From contig NAJO01000003.1 in assembly GCA_002077065.1 (NCBI GenBank), forward strand, positions 372,001 through 436,000: a stretch of 64,000 bases of DNA, read 5' to 3'. The notes beneath the pieces are model-generated. The model was given only the letters and a program-made list of their open reading frames with translations, was not told where the DNA came from and made no database searches. The first letter of the stretch is position 1. Each line of letters opens with the position of its first letter. The translations under genes and the position numbers were made by a program. Below are positions 1 through 11,283 of the stretch, one piece after another. Origin of the DNA: Cryoendolithus antarcticus. Taxonomy: Eukaryota; Ascomycota; Dothideomycetes; Cladosporiales; Cladosporiaceae.

Positions 1-272
1 CCACAGCGCCTTCAACGCAGGCAGGGCTTTGAGTGCACCGATCTATGGGCCTGGCTACTGATCTTTCCTGAAGTACGTAGATACGACTGATTCGGTCACC
101 AATGTCGATCTGGAGTTAGCAGGTGAGATGGGTAACACCGTGCAAAGTCCGTGAGATCTCGTTGTATTGTAAGATGGTACAAGTATGCCATTCGCTTTCG
201 CTGTTTCCAATCTAGAGGACATTCCATCTCCTTTCATCTCTCGTCTCGATTGAAGTGCATTTCGCCCCAAAT

Positions 273-1431
273 ATGCCTTCGCCACAGAACCCGTACCAGC
301 CTTACGCTGTCGTCCATGCCAAAGCCAACGGTCCTGACGATGCCCGGCCGTCGCCTGCAGATATCATCCGGGACGCCAATATTGGCGACGAGCTTCACGG
401 CAAAGTCGTCCTGATCACAGGTGCGACATCCGGTACTGGCCTGGAGAGTGTCCGTGCCATGTACGAAGGCGGCGCGACCGTGTTCGCCACAGCTCGAGAC
501 ATACCGAAGATGGATAAGATCATCGAGCAGATCGTCTCCAGCTCACACGTCAAGGATATCCCTCGACCGGTAGCGATTGAGATGCACCTCGATGACCTCG
601 ACAGTGTGAGGCAAGGTGCGAAGACATTCGAGGAGAAGTCAGGTGGCAAGCTGAACATTCTGATCAACAACGCTGGTGTTGTAAGCAGTGACATCTGCCC
701 AATTCTTAGTCCTCACACTGATACTTCCAGGCCGGTGTGCCCTATGGCCAGACGAAGAACGGCTTCGAGGTGCACTTTGGCACGAATCACGTATCTCACT
801 TCCTGCTCTTCAACCTCCTCAAGCCTCTCCTCATAGTCTCCTCGAAGGCCACAGGTACCACAAGCCGCCTCGTGAACGTTAGCTCCGCCGCCCACCGCAG
901 GAGCAAGATCCGTTTCGAAGACATAAACTTCGCCAAAGACCCAAGCGCCTACGAACAATTCACAGCTTACGGCCAATCGAAGCTCGCGAGTAGGTCGTGA
1001 TACACCATTCTTTCAGGCTACGGTAACTGATAGCACACACAGACATCTACATGGCCAATTACATAAACCGTCACTACTCCTCTCAGCACCTCATAGCCCT
1101 CTCCGTCCACCCAGGCATAGTCCACACCGAACTCGGCCGCTACATGGGTGACGCCGGCTGGGATGCTCTCGGCGGTAAAGACAGATTCGCCAAAGTATTC
1201 AAGTCCTGTGTGCAAGGTGCGAGCACGCAGATCTGGGCGGCTGTAGATCCGTATTTTGAGGATGTAGCGCATGGCGGAGTATATCTGAGTGATTGTGGGG
1301 TTGCTGGGCCGGCGCATGATGGAGAGGATGATTCACGACCATGCTATGCGGCGTATGCTTATGATGAGGAGGCGGAGGAGACGCTGTGGAAGGTGAGTTG
1401 TGAGATGGTGGGGATCAAGGTGGAGGATTGA
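273..1431 (+). CDS. Short-chain dehydrogenase/reductase (SDR), three exons
   Basis: Predicted NAD(P)-dependent oxidoreductase of the classical SDR superfamily, 351 aa, closest in layout to retinol dehydrogenase/WWOX-type fungal SDRs; the substrate cannot be told. Exons read as 273-680, 731-989 and 1043-1431; both introns (50 and 53 bp) are GT-AG and keep the frame. The cofactor motif TGATSGTG is at residues 49-56, the NNAG motif ends exon 1, a catalytic Ser lies in VNVSSAA (about 187-188), and YGQSK supplies the YxxxK pair (Y216, K220). 'VHPGIVHTEL' in exon 3 is the usual post-catalytic PG motif. The start is the ATG at 273; an in-frame GTG at 255 was rejected. No signal peptide is evident, so it is probably cytosolic. 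It stands alone next to a long gene-poor stretch. Family is certain, function is not. Confidence 0.86.
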
Positions 1432-4400
1432 TGGAGGATGTTCAAAAGGGGATGGGAACAGGTCTTTGTGTGGCTCAACTACCTAATACCTGATGCTTTG
1501 CCATGCTTGCACGCTCAATCTCATGACTGGTATTGGACTGACTAGTCCTGGTCTCAGTATGGGCCCAGGCCGTGCTACGACATTCCATGTGCTCGTTGCG
1601 TCAACGGACGCAAGTGTTGGAAGGATGATCCCACTTGAGTGATGGACGTCCTCTATGTCGACAATGCTAGTGTACATTACACCACAAGAACGAACCGCTG
1701 CTGGGGCCGCCCAGGAGAGCTTGAAAGAAGATGACACTGTCACCGATAGCACAAATATGAATGCCTCGTCGCGATCTTACGTACATTAGCATTACTGTCC
1801 ACGGTGAGTTCACTAGACGGTCTGCTTCTTTTGTCGCTCGCGGTCCAGCGTAGACAGGGCTAAAGTCCTGACATGTCACCTGTGGCATGAGACCTTCCGT
1901 GCATGTCAGCGCCGGACTCTCCCCGAACGCGCGATAACATCCTGATCAAATGTAGCAGGAGGCTCGTACCACCCTATTATTGGGAAATGGCGCCGAGACC
2001 TAACCCTGCATGGTCATAGTGGTTTCCAAAGTGCCTTGCCGGGCTATATCGAGTCACAGCCATGTCACGAGCAGGGCACTCATTGGTTGCCAGGTAGCGA
2101 TGTGGCAATTGCATGTCGGAGGGCTGATAGCAGCACTTTCGCTCAGGAAGAGCTTGATGACGGTGTCGGGGGCAAGGGGCCCACTGACCGTGGCTGCCGT
2201 CACTTCGAGACCGTAGCAGTCTCGCGCTCGAAAGTCGAGTCCTTTGGCTCGTCTACTGTTAATGTAGCTGTGACAGCGTACACTGCCACTGACGTACAAC
2301 ACACCTAAAGACTCATAGCGGGGTACGGAGATACAGTTACCTGTGTGTGCGGGCCACAGCTGTCCACGCGCGCCTGCCCATCTTGCAAACGCGTTCAATC
2401 AGCGTTAATCGACATTGTGCAGACGCGGCCAGTTGGTTTAGGCGCGGAGTAATAGCTCACGTGGCAGTATGGACCCTGTCCCGGAATCGAGGGCAAGTAA
2501 CTTATCGATCGGATGGTATGAAGCGGCTTGATTGTCAGCCCTCACCACTCACTACGGAGTCTGTTGGGCTAAGCCATTTACAGCTCTTTGCACGAATGAG
2601 TCGTTCTACGCCTATGCGATGTGGATCCTGCCGTATTTCCACACCGTAGTATACTGCACCGATGTTGTTGACATGTTCTTGACGTCCCTCAATGTAGTGT
2701 AATATGTCCGGGCTTCTTCGGAACTAAGCAGGGCGGCAGATGTGCAGCAGGTAAAGACCTCTGCCACAAAAAGTTGGCCACAGTCTCTGGAGATGCGCTC
2801 ACGGCCGCCAGCTGATAGGTTGTACATGTGCCAAGACGGTAGGACATAGTAGCTGATACCGGAGAGGAAGCTGATCTGCAACGTGCATAAGCGAGCCGGC
2901 CGAAGTGCCTCCAGAGCCGGAAGGACCGCTACTTCACTTGCGGATCGCGATGTTAGCCTCCATGCATCACTCTGATCACCATAATCTAGGTATACCCAAC
3001 GATCTTCAGTTCACGGGGACGCTCTCTTATTCAAGTCCTGTAAGAGCAGACTGTGGACCAGAATCTTACTTGCGAGGCAGAATCCTGTCATTGCTTACAA
3101 ACCTGCATTGCACATGCCAACGGGCGATCGATGGCTCGAAGATAGGATCGGAGATCTCCCTTTGACATCTCTGCAAAAGTTCCTGACCATGCAGTCTCAG
3201 TGGTAAGACCATGTATCCGAGATCCGCTCTGGTGCATTATATATACGCTTTTGATCGTCCACTACATTCGAAGTGGCACTTGCCTGGTAGATCGTAGGAT
3301 GCGGTATGTCCAAGTTCCGAGAGAGCAAGCACCCTATGGAGCCCTGTACGCTAGTCTCGCTTTGGTTCGACGACAAGACCAAAAGCAAGATACGTGGGAT
3401 CTCGATTGCTGGGCGATGCGAGACACGAGGGTGATGAGACCTCGGTCGCAGCGCTCGAGATGGCTTGCTCTCGATAGGACCTCAGCGCGATCCTGGGACC
3501 GTTGTCCTCCCATTGCGCCGTGGTAAGGGCCATAATTCATAGATAGATCCGTTCAATTCATGTTACCGCTACGAGGCCTTCACTCGGCCGTAGTTTCATG
3601 CATGGGTCCTTCGGCCTCGCGGCGTGTTTTTGTGTCAATAGCTCAAGCCAGGGTGATAGGCAGGCAGATGCGCACAGATATTTGCTGTAGGAGCGTTTGT
3701 TCGTATGGCTAGCCCCTGTTGTGACGTCGGACCATAGTCCTAGTCCTGCCGACCCGTTGTGTCAACTTGCTGCGGCGTCCAAATAACACCGTGTTTGCAT
3801 CGTCGATGACCACGGCTGGGATGGCTAGGCCGCGTGAGCTTACATGGTCGCATGGCAGTTGCATATACCGCACGAAACTGCCGGCAGGGGGCATGGCTGC
3901 CCAGAGGCTCTGGTCTATCACATGCCGCTTTGCTTGAGCTACTCACGGGTGACTCATGGTCTGGTCCCTGGTAACTCTACAATCGAAGAGAATGTAGGAA
4001 GCAGCGCCGCACTCAAAACTGGAAGCAATACTACATGGCGGATTGGCTTGAGCATGGGAGCACCTTAAATCGCGGAAGCCGCTGACCTTCACGGAGCCTC
4101 GCTCCGTAGCGTGATCTGACTGCCTGAGCTACTACCGAGGCAATCCACCTCGATAATGCGATTGCGGGCCTTCGGGAGAGTGAAGATCTGTGTCGATTCC
4201 GCTTGTCACCGAGAGCGAGACTGTACAGTGCGCTCACTCGAATACAGGATTGTCCGCAGATGTACCGTACGAGATGACAAGGGAGGGGACCCCAGCGTAT
4301 CGACTGTACTGCAGTCCGCGGGACGGGCCAGTGAGCTACTGCAACTTAGGGCGTCGGGATGCGGTCCTCTCATAGCCATAAAGGATATACAGACTACCCG

Positions 4401-6065
4401 CGACTGGTGAAACGCCTTCGCTACGGGCCAGGAGGACTGCAGCTATATCGAGAGCATGCAAAGTCTATGACCGACGGGACCGCTACGTCGATGTGGTGTG
4501 CCCGCTGTTGTGCTGTCCTATCAAAGAGGCCTGAGCAAGGCACGCGCATGTCTAGTGTCGAAGGTGTGGTACATGCTGTACTGAACCTGGTAAGGTGGTG
4601 TATTTTGATACGGGAAGCAGCGAGGGGCGAATCTGTTACAGTTCAAGACCCGCTGGAAAAAAAACTTGAGTGCTGACGATCGCTTTCTAAGTCACGCCGC
4701 CTGCCTGTGCCTGCTAACGACGACACTCTGTGGTCCGGCGTTCCAGACGACGTGCTTTGCAGTCCATGGCACCGTTGATTCCCGCCCTAGCGCAGAGCGA
4801 GTCGAAGTCGCGATTCTTTGAGAGGCTTCGGATGGATGAGCGCAACCTAGCGCACGCAAGATTGTACATCGCAATGAAGGTCGGAATGCGGTGCCGCCGT
4901 GAACTTGAGCTTCTACCGCTGAATGTTGTATAGGACGAAGCCGCAGAGGGTTGGAAGAGGTTGCAAGCCACAGCAGACACTTTATCGCCCGGTATGCGCG
5001 AGAATGGATCCGTTCAGCATTCGGAGACTGCTACGCATAGGGAGATCCTGCGGATATACCATCTAGGTCTGTGGCGATGATCCGTACACATTCACTGGAC
5101 GGCCAGTCCTGACAGTCTCCAGCACAACCCGAGACTAAAGCTGTGTATCACTTGGGGCTCGACGAGACAGGGTCCGTCGAGGTAGAGAACTGGATCATCC
5201 GGTGGATGCTTTGGCATGTTGGGAGGTACCGGAATAGTAGGAGTAACGGCCGCACCGAAGACTCGCCCAACGAGTCGAGCAGCAGCAATTCTGGTCAGCA
5301 ACAATCGTGCCCATTTCGCGAGTTCTGCTTCGAGAGACTGATCCGGTATTCTCCCCAGGCGAAGTCCCAACCCTTGCGACAACGACAAGGTACTACGATC
5401 CGGTCAGAGATCAGACCTGGTCAGGGAACGCCGATGAGGCGACGTAACGCCGACAATGGGGAGATGAAGATTGACTGGAGGAAGAACGAGGGGAAAGCGA
5501 GGTTGAGATAGGAGCCGTCAAGCTGAATATAGTTTCGGGTTCGGCAACGAGTAGCCAGCGCCTTCCAGCCCGACGACCTGGAAAGCATGCATGCCAATCG
5601 TACATGTATGCATGCCAGTCAGAAGGGTCGGCTACACGGGTAAGTCGAAGGTCTTGCTATGCTGTGAAGGATGGTGTGTGAGTGGTGAAATTCCATCGAG
5701 GGGCCGGGAATGGGAGCACATGGCACGAAGTCACATCTTAGAGCAAGACATTCGGCACGGCTTGTTGGCAATTGTTAAAGTGCAATAACGCGAGAGACAC
5801 TTTCTCATCTATATCTACATGCCGTTTACTGTTGAGTGACCGATTTTCCCATCCGGTTCTTCATGGTCGGCAGTCAGGATCATGTTTGCCGTAGATTTGC
5901 TGTGGACTGGATATGAGGACGCTTCGTTCAAATAAGGTGGTGTCCGTGCGTGACCCACCACTAGGTACTGCATCGCTGCACTGTAACACATTCTAGACAC
6001 AGACCGTGTTCTCCACTCGCGATGCACGATCGCAGGGTTGTTATTAACAATGCCGAAATTGCGCA
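1432..6065. other. Gene-poor stretch, 4.6 kb, no supported gene
   Basis: I see no credible gene in this interval on either strand. Open frames are short (about 120 codons at most), often begin at GTG or TTG rather than ATG, overlap in several frames and match no family I know. No 5S rRNA or tRNA B-box pattern, terminal repeats or low-complexity tracts stand out. Minor items only: a TATA-like run near 3238-3245 and a short hairpin (ACGGAG/CTCCGT arms) near 4095-4112. It could be a decayed transposon, a non-coding RNA locus or simple spacer. Confidence 0.6.
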
Positions 6066-7697
6066 CTAGCCTGCAAACAGATCCTTCCAAAACTGCCGAA
6101 ACCCGTACTGCGGCTTGCGTTCATCGTGCACACTCACCCTCGAGCTAGTCGAGAACTTCTCTAGCACACCACCTGGGCGGTGACCAACAACATTGACTCC
6201 CGTGAGCTTAGGTGCTAATGCTCGCTCTCTGACAGTCTGCGCGACCTGTGGTGCGACATCCGCAAAGCAGGAACGTAACTCTCTTTCAAGGTTGAAGTAA
6301 GGTTTCTGCGCAAGCTGAGGAGCCATGAGGTTGTAGGATCGATTGAGAGCGTTGAGCTGCTCTATGGCGAGCTTGTGGTAGGACCGCTCCGTCTGCTCCC
6401 AGTGAGGGTCGCGAAAAGGCTGCACTGGAGGCAGAGGCTCACTTGTTGCCAGCGAAGCATTCGGACTTGGCGCTTCACTAGTCACAGTAATCTCCGTGGA
6501 AGGTGACTTGAGTGCGCCGTTATTGTCGAATATCTGTTCGAGCACCTTGATTTCGTCTTCCGCAGAGTGAGGGTCTGCAATAGGTGTCGGCTTGAGCTCA
6601 CCAGCAAGCGTTAGCTGAGACGTCTGGCCTCTCTCGTCGATTGCGTTCAGTTTCTCGACCTTGACCTTCGGAGGGTTCTCAATACTCTCAGCAATAGCGT
6701 ACTGCTCGGCGAGAATCATCTGCGATTGCAAGCTGCCACCTCTACTAGCAATCGACCGACTGACATGCCTTCGCCAGCTCGCTCGAAGCTGTGAACGAAA
6801 TCTCGTAGCAGTAGAGACAAGCTCCTGTTGCTTTTCGATCCAGGGTGGCACGATCTCCTGCTTCTGAATGATCTTGTTCATGAAGTATTCAGTAGTGTCT
6901 AGAAACGGGTTGCTCGCATTGTAGTCCCTCTCGATATGCTTGCCTCTCGGTAGATTCTTGAATTGACCTCTCCCAATCGCGTCCTCGATCCTCTGGTTTG
7001 CCAGTGAAGTCAATCCTTGGATCGTGGCCGGCGCCACATTCCTTGCACTGCTGGTGAACCGATCCTTGAGCTCTTTACGATAACGCGCGCGCTCTTCCTC
7101 GGACATGGTCTCATCTTTCAAAGAGGCGTAGACTGACGTCTTGTCCCTCGCATTTGCGAGTCTCTGCCCAGTGGCAACCTTTCGCCCAGGCCTGCCAGTA
7201 TCAATCCTGGAAGGCGGCCCACGGACTCCCGGAACGCTTGCAGCTCCTCCTCGAGCTCGTAAAGGTTTATGCGCATCATTCAGCATCCTCAGAGTTGCAT
7301 CTCCTACGCTCTCCGCGCCGCGCCACGGTTCCGCAGCGGCAATATGCCGTGTGCCCTGCCCAGCACTGGATGGCATATTCGCTTCTGCGAACGCAGAGGG
7401 ATTATCACTGCGGAAACTAGCGTCTGCTATCTTCTGCTCCAGGCGTGCTCGCAGCTCATCGCTGAAGCCTGCGTCTGCGATAGCCTTCCGTGCTGCACGT
7501 CCGCCACTCTCAAGGCTCTGATCACTTAGCTCTTCGAGGCGGCGGGACATGGCGCCCTGCTCCTTCTCCAGCGCTCCATCCTGGGACTTCGCCGGTGCGG
7601 CATCGTCGGAGGCATACCGAGCGCGACACACTGATCTTTGTGATGGCGATTGCAGAGGAGATGAGATCCGAGGTGTATGCCGCTTCGCTGCTTGCAT
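6066..7697 (-). CDS. Mitochondrial DUF1992 (DNAJC28-like) protein
   Basis: Single-exon 543-aa protein. The middle carries a DUF1992/DnaJ homologue subfamily C member 28 conserved region: 'ANQRIEDAIGRGQFKNLP', followed by 'NPFLDTTEYFMNKI' and an 'IVPPWIEKQQEL' segment, a characteristic order for this family. The C-terminal part has 'YNLMAPQLAQKPYFNLERE', which also fits fungal members. The N-terminus is Arg/Ser-rich with almost no acidic residues for about 28 residues (…SVCRARYASDDAA), typical of a mitochondrial presequence. There is no HPD J-domain, so it is not itself a DnaJ co-chaperone. Start is the ATG at 7697. Its biochemical role is unknown; human DNAJC28 is mitochondrial/Golgi-associated by general knowledge. 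It is in tandem with the bZIP gene upstream, with 389 bp between. Confidence 0.82.
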   Translation of the reverse strand: MQAAKRHTPRISSPLQSPSQRSVCRARYASDDAAPAKSQDGALEKEQGAMSRRLEELSDQSLESGGRAARKAIADAGFSDELRARLEQKIADASFRSDNPSAFAEANMPSSAGQGTRHIAAAEPWRGAESVGDATLRMLNDAHKPLRARGGAASVPGVRGPPSRIDTGRPGRKVATGQRLANARDKTSVYASLKDETMSEEERARYRKELKDRFTSSARNVAPATIQGLTSLANQRIEDAIGRGQFKNLPRGKHIERDYNASNPFLDTTEYFMNKIIQKQEIVPPWIEKQQELVSTATRFRSQLRASWRRHVSRSIASRGGSLQSQMILAEQYAIAESIENPPKVKVEKLNAIDERGQTSQLTLAGELKPTPIADPHSAEDEIKVLEQIFDNNGALKSPSTEITVTSEAPSPNASLATSEPLPPVQPFRDPHWEQTERSYHKLAIEQLNALNRSYNLMAPQLAQKPYFNLERELRSCFADVAPQVAQTVRERALAPKLTGVNVVGHRPGGVLEKFSTSSRVSVHDERKPQYGFRQFWKDLFAG

Positions 7698-8086
7698 TCG
7701 GCACGAATGAGATCAACACGATAATCAGATCAAACTGGACTAGGAGATGATAAAGAGTACTGAGGAAACGTGGATCAATGCGAGATCTGGTCCTGTAGTC
7801 TTTGTTGTATGCGAGGATGTATCTCAATTGACTTGCCACAGTGCAAGCATCATGCACGGAGATAATTATATGTAAGTCCGAAAACACATTTGCTCCAGCG
7901 CTTCGTCTGCCTACCATCCCGCTATACCAGCTCCTCCGTGTGTTTCCTCTCCACGCACTTTTTCCTCTCCACGCACTTTGCTGGATTGCGGACGCCGCCG
8001 CAGTTATGTACATTCCCAGGATTGCGCTTTGCGGAGCGACAAACACCGTCATTGAATACTCCGCCTGCCACATATTCCCTCAAATA
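7698..8086. other. Intergenic, promoter of DUF1992 gene / 3' end of bZIP gene
   Basis: Short spacer between two minus-strand genes. It holds an 18-bp tandem duplication (listed separately) and nothing coding that I can support. Confidence 0.6.
7943..7978. repeat. 18-bp tandem duplication
   Basis: Two perfect adjacent copies of tttcctctccacgcactt (7943-7960 and 7961-7978), upstream of the DUF1992 gene on its template side. The core 'CCTCTCC' is a pyrimidine tract; on the minus strand the repeat reads as a purine-rich GGAGAGG box. This may be a duplicated promoter element or simple slippage. Confidence 0.85.
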
Positions 8087-9712
8087 TTAGTATTCGGACT
8101 TTCTGACATGGTCCACGACCCTGACCGACTCGTCGATAAGCTCGGGAAACGTGTTCGCGAATTGACGACCCGTACTCCAATTCTCAATACGTGTGATATG
8201 CTTCTCGAAATCAGGATGCAACTTCACTTGCACCGGCGATGACTCGCCTCCCAAAGTCGTGACAAGACATGTCCCTTCAGGGTACGGCCAATTGACAGAA
8301 AGGCCTTGACAAAAGGGTATGAAGAAGTTGTCGAAGCGCACTTGACGAGACTCGGGTATGCGCATGAGTTGCCGTCGGGTAGTTGGCCAGGGAACGTAGT
8401 CGTGCCATAGAGCATGCTTAGTTTCGAGGGACTCGGGTAGAGGACGGGTGAATTCGGGCACGCGCTCGTAGCAGTGCTCACAAGGACAGATCAGCCAGCG
8501 TGTGATGTGATACATGCCCCAAAGAGTGCCAGCGCGCTCTGGCAAAGCCGCAATGTCTGGGAACTTCGAGACGATGTCGATCACGACTGAGGAGATGGGG
8601 TCATTCGGCGATGATCGAGCAGCATCTGGATCCGTGAGGCAAGCGAAGGAAGGATGATCTGGTCCGATAATTTGCTCCTGTGGGCTGCCACTGGCCAATG
8701 AGTGACGCTGCTGTCTAATGAAGTCATTCAAAAGAGTGTCAAGAGGACAAGTCAACGTCACTTGGCTCATGAGGCGCTCCGCAAGCACGGCCGCAGACTC
8801 ACGGTCCTGATTCGTCTGAGCTCCAGGATGTGTTTGTGAGTGCTGACCTTGATCAAGTACAAAGCTCAGGTCATGGCGCTCCTCGTTGTTGATCCCTGGC
8901 TGGCCGCCTTGCGTGCTGCCTTGCTCGTATGCCGGACCGTGAGATGGGTAATGCGCATCCTGATCGCCACTAGGTGACCATCGACGCGATTGTCCGTCTG
9001 AACTCGCGAACATCGGCGCCGTTTGCACAGCCGTGGCACCATCGTTCGTAGTTCTCAAGTCGGGGTGCAAAAGCGGGTTTGTGCCTTGCTCGTAGCCTGT
9101 CGTAGTAGATGGATATGGACTACCATGACTTATTGGCGGCCCAACAGAAGGTAGTGGGCTTTGTTGTGCGGTCAGTGCTGCAAGCTCTGTGATGTCGAGT
9201 GTGAGTAAATTTGGATCTACAAATCCCAAAGGTGCATCCATACCATTCAGTCCCGTCTGCCCTAAGTCACGGTTGCCCACAATTCCTGCTACCGCAGCGA
9301 GTCTCTGCCTGAGTGATTCACATTCCGCAAGTGCACGATCACGGTCTTGCACTGCACGCTGGAGGTCCTGATACGGCTGCTGGTTCTCAAGCTCGCGAAT
9401 GCGCCGCTCTAGATTCTCGATCGTATTCTTTGTACGCTCTCTGATGGCGCGCTGCGCGTCTCGATCATTTGCGCGCTTTTTCGCGAGTTGCTCAGGAGTT
9501 AGGTTGGCGACTCCTCTCGAGCCTGGTTGCCCGGACTTGCGCTTGCGGCCATTGGGGACAGTCGCGTCCTGAGCGAGTGCTGGGTCTGTTTGCGGGTTTG
9601 CAGAAGTCGAGAGTGCTGCCTGAGCAGTCTGCGCGTAGCTGTGTGGTGGTGGCTGTCCATAAGGCTGATGTTGTTGGTGTAGCTCATTCGATGCACCAGG
9701 CTGTTGTTCCAT
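8087..9712 (-). CDS. bZIP transcription factor with DUF3425-type C-terminus
   Basis: Single-exon 541-aa sequence-specific nuclear regulator. The N-terminus is Gln/Pro-rich. A basic region lies at residues 77-95 with the fungal variant NDRDAQRAIRER followed by TKNTIENLE and a leucine-zipper/coiled coil to about residue 140. A long Ser/Pro/Gln-rich linker follows. The C-terminal third has 'WGMYHITRWLICPCEHCYE' and 'PWPTTRRQLM', the pattern of the DUF3425 domain found behind bZIP regions in Pezizomycotina. The ATG at 9712 was chosen; the frame extends eight codons further only through a GTG. Targets cannot be inferred. It is back-to-back with the CTP1 carrier gene (433 bp between starts), so their promoters overlap physically. 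Confidence 0.88.
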   Translation of the reverse strand: MEQQPGASNELHQQHQPYGQPPPHSYAQTAQAALSTSANPQTDPALAQDATVPNGRKRKSGQPGSRGVANLTPEQLAKKRANDRDAQRAIRERTKNTIENLERRIRELENQQPYQDLQRAVQDRDRALAECESLRQRLAAVAGIVGNRDLGQTGLNGMDAPLGFVDPNLLTLDITELAALTAQQSPLPSVGPPISHGSPYPSTTTGYEQGTNPLLHPDLRTTNDGATAVQTAPMFASSDGQSRRWSPSGDQDAHYPSHGPAYEQGSTQGGQPGINNEERHDLSFVLDQGQHSQTHPGAQTNQDRESAAVLAERLMSQVTLTCPLDTLLNDFIRQQRHSLASGSPQEQIIGPDHPSFACLTDPDAARSSPNDPISSVVIDIVSKFPDIAALPERAGTLWGMYHITRWLICPCEHCYERVPEFTRPLPESLETKHALWHDYVPWPTTRRQLMRIPESRQVRFDNFFIPFCQGLSVNWPYPEGTCLVTTLGGESSPVQVKLHPDFEKHITRIENWSTGRQFANTFPELIDESVRVVDHVRKSEY

Positions 9713-10145
9713 TGCAGTAAGTAATGCCTTGTGCACGATCGTGATTCATGTGGTCGCGCGCCATGATTGAAACATGACAGCGACACCTGCACATTCGCAT
9801 TCGCGGGGATTCGGCAGCGGCCCGCAGAGAAAGCTTATCTGATCGTGGGCCTGGAAGTCACCGGTGGCACAATGCGAAGTGCTCTGCTCTTCCCGCAATA
9901 TCCTCCAGTGTACTATTTGCTGGGCCGTATGCTCACAGTGAGATTGTTCTTGCCATGCCATGTGATGTTGTTGCTCGCCAGGACAGCTCAGGAACATGAC
10001 ACCCGATGGACGAGAACTCGGACCTCGGCCAAGTTGAATGGACCTTTGGGGGTGATTTGCGCTACAGGGAGCGCGTAGAATCGCTGTGTACAAATTCGTT
10101 GTTACTTCTGTGCGCGTGACATTGATTCGGTTGGACCGCATAGAC
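9713..10145. other. Divergent intergenic region between bZIP and CTP1
   Basis: Shared 5' region of two divergently transcribed genes. No open frame starting with ATG and showing a recognisable protein; I see no strong regulatory motif beyond scattered short boxes. Confidence 0.55.
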
Positions 10146-11283
10146 ATGAGCCATGGCGTATGTGATGTCCATGTTGTCATGATCTTGATGCGCCACGTGC
10201 CTAAGACTAACAGTCCCTAGGAAGAGAAGACGCCGGCAATCGTGTCTCTACTAGCTGGTGGCATAGCTGGTGCTATCGAGGCGGCATCTACAGTAGGACA
10301 GCACTCACGCCATAGCATTCACGTCACTGAGCATCTGCTAGTACCCATTCGAGTTTGCCAAAACTCGCGTCCAACTCCGCGAGCAGAAAGGCATTCCGAC
10401 GCCTAAGAACCCATTCAAGGTCGTGCTCGGCGTCTATCGCAATGAGGGCATACGTGCTCTGTACAAGGGCTGCTCCAGTCTGGTGGTAGGCTCTGTTGCT
10501 AAAGATGGCATCCGCTTCCTCAGTTTCGACACCATCAAGGAATTGTTCAAGGACCCGGAGACCGGCACTCTGAGCCCTTTGCGAAGTCTGGCCGCAGGAT
10601 CTGCGAGCGGCGTGGTGGCAAGCTTTGTTGCTGTGACACCCACCGAGCGGATCAAGACCGCACTCATCGACGACGCAAGGACAGAGAAGAGGTTCAGGAG
10701 CGGACGGCATGCTGTCGTGACTATCTGGCGCGAGACTGGCATTCTCGGACTGTATCGTGGACTAGCTGGCACTACACTGAAGCAAGCTACGGCAACGGCG
10801 TTCCGTATGGGAACTTATAACATTCTGAAGGTCAGTGGCTCTACACGTTCATCCACACAGGACCAGTGATCCTCGTGCCCTCTTCAACACTTTTGACATC
10901 CTTAAGGACTACGAGACGCGCAAGGAGATCAAGCAGTCCACGGCAACCAACTTCGCGAACGGGTCAGTGGCTGGGATCGTCACGACATTGATGACGCAGC
11001 CATTCGACACGATCAAGACGCGATGTCAGAGCAGTCGAGGCGCAAGCACCGTAGAAGCCTTCCGAAGCATCGTGGCGGATTACGGAGTCAAGGGCTTCTG
11101 GAAAGGGACGACGATGAGGTTGGGCAGAACGGTCTTGAGTGGAGGTACACTGAGCTAGTCCCAGGGCGCTTCTGAAATCCGCTGACGATCTGTACAGGCA
11201 TCTTGTTCACTTCATATGAGTGGGGAGTAGCATTATTGAATCCAACGTTCGCTACTGTCAAGACAACGATCCTGAAGGACTAG
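10146..11283 (+). CDS. CTP1: Mitochondrial tricarboxylate (citrate) carrier, five exons
   Basis: Inner-membrane carrier exchanging citrate/isocitrate for malate or another tricarboxylate, supplying cytosolic citrate for acetyl-CoA. Exons: 10146-10157, 10221-10292, 10342-10830, 10907-11144 and 11198-11283; the joined product is 298 aa, the normal family length. All three mitochondrial carrier repeats are present with signature motifs PFEFAK, PTERIK and PFDTIK. 'YKGCSSLVVGSVAKDGIRF' and the N-terminal 'LLAGGIAGAIEA' match citrate carriers specifically. The first exon is a 12-nt micro-exon (MSHG) followed by a consensus GTATGT donor and an ACTAAC branch point, so the first-exon choice is good but not proven. 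Intron 2 is 49 bp. Divergent from the bZIP gene. Confidence 0.9.

Noticed and set aside
5143..5511. 122-codon plus-strand frame in the large gene-poor stretch
   Set aside because: Begins at GTG, not ATG, has an open antisense counterpart and no family match.
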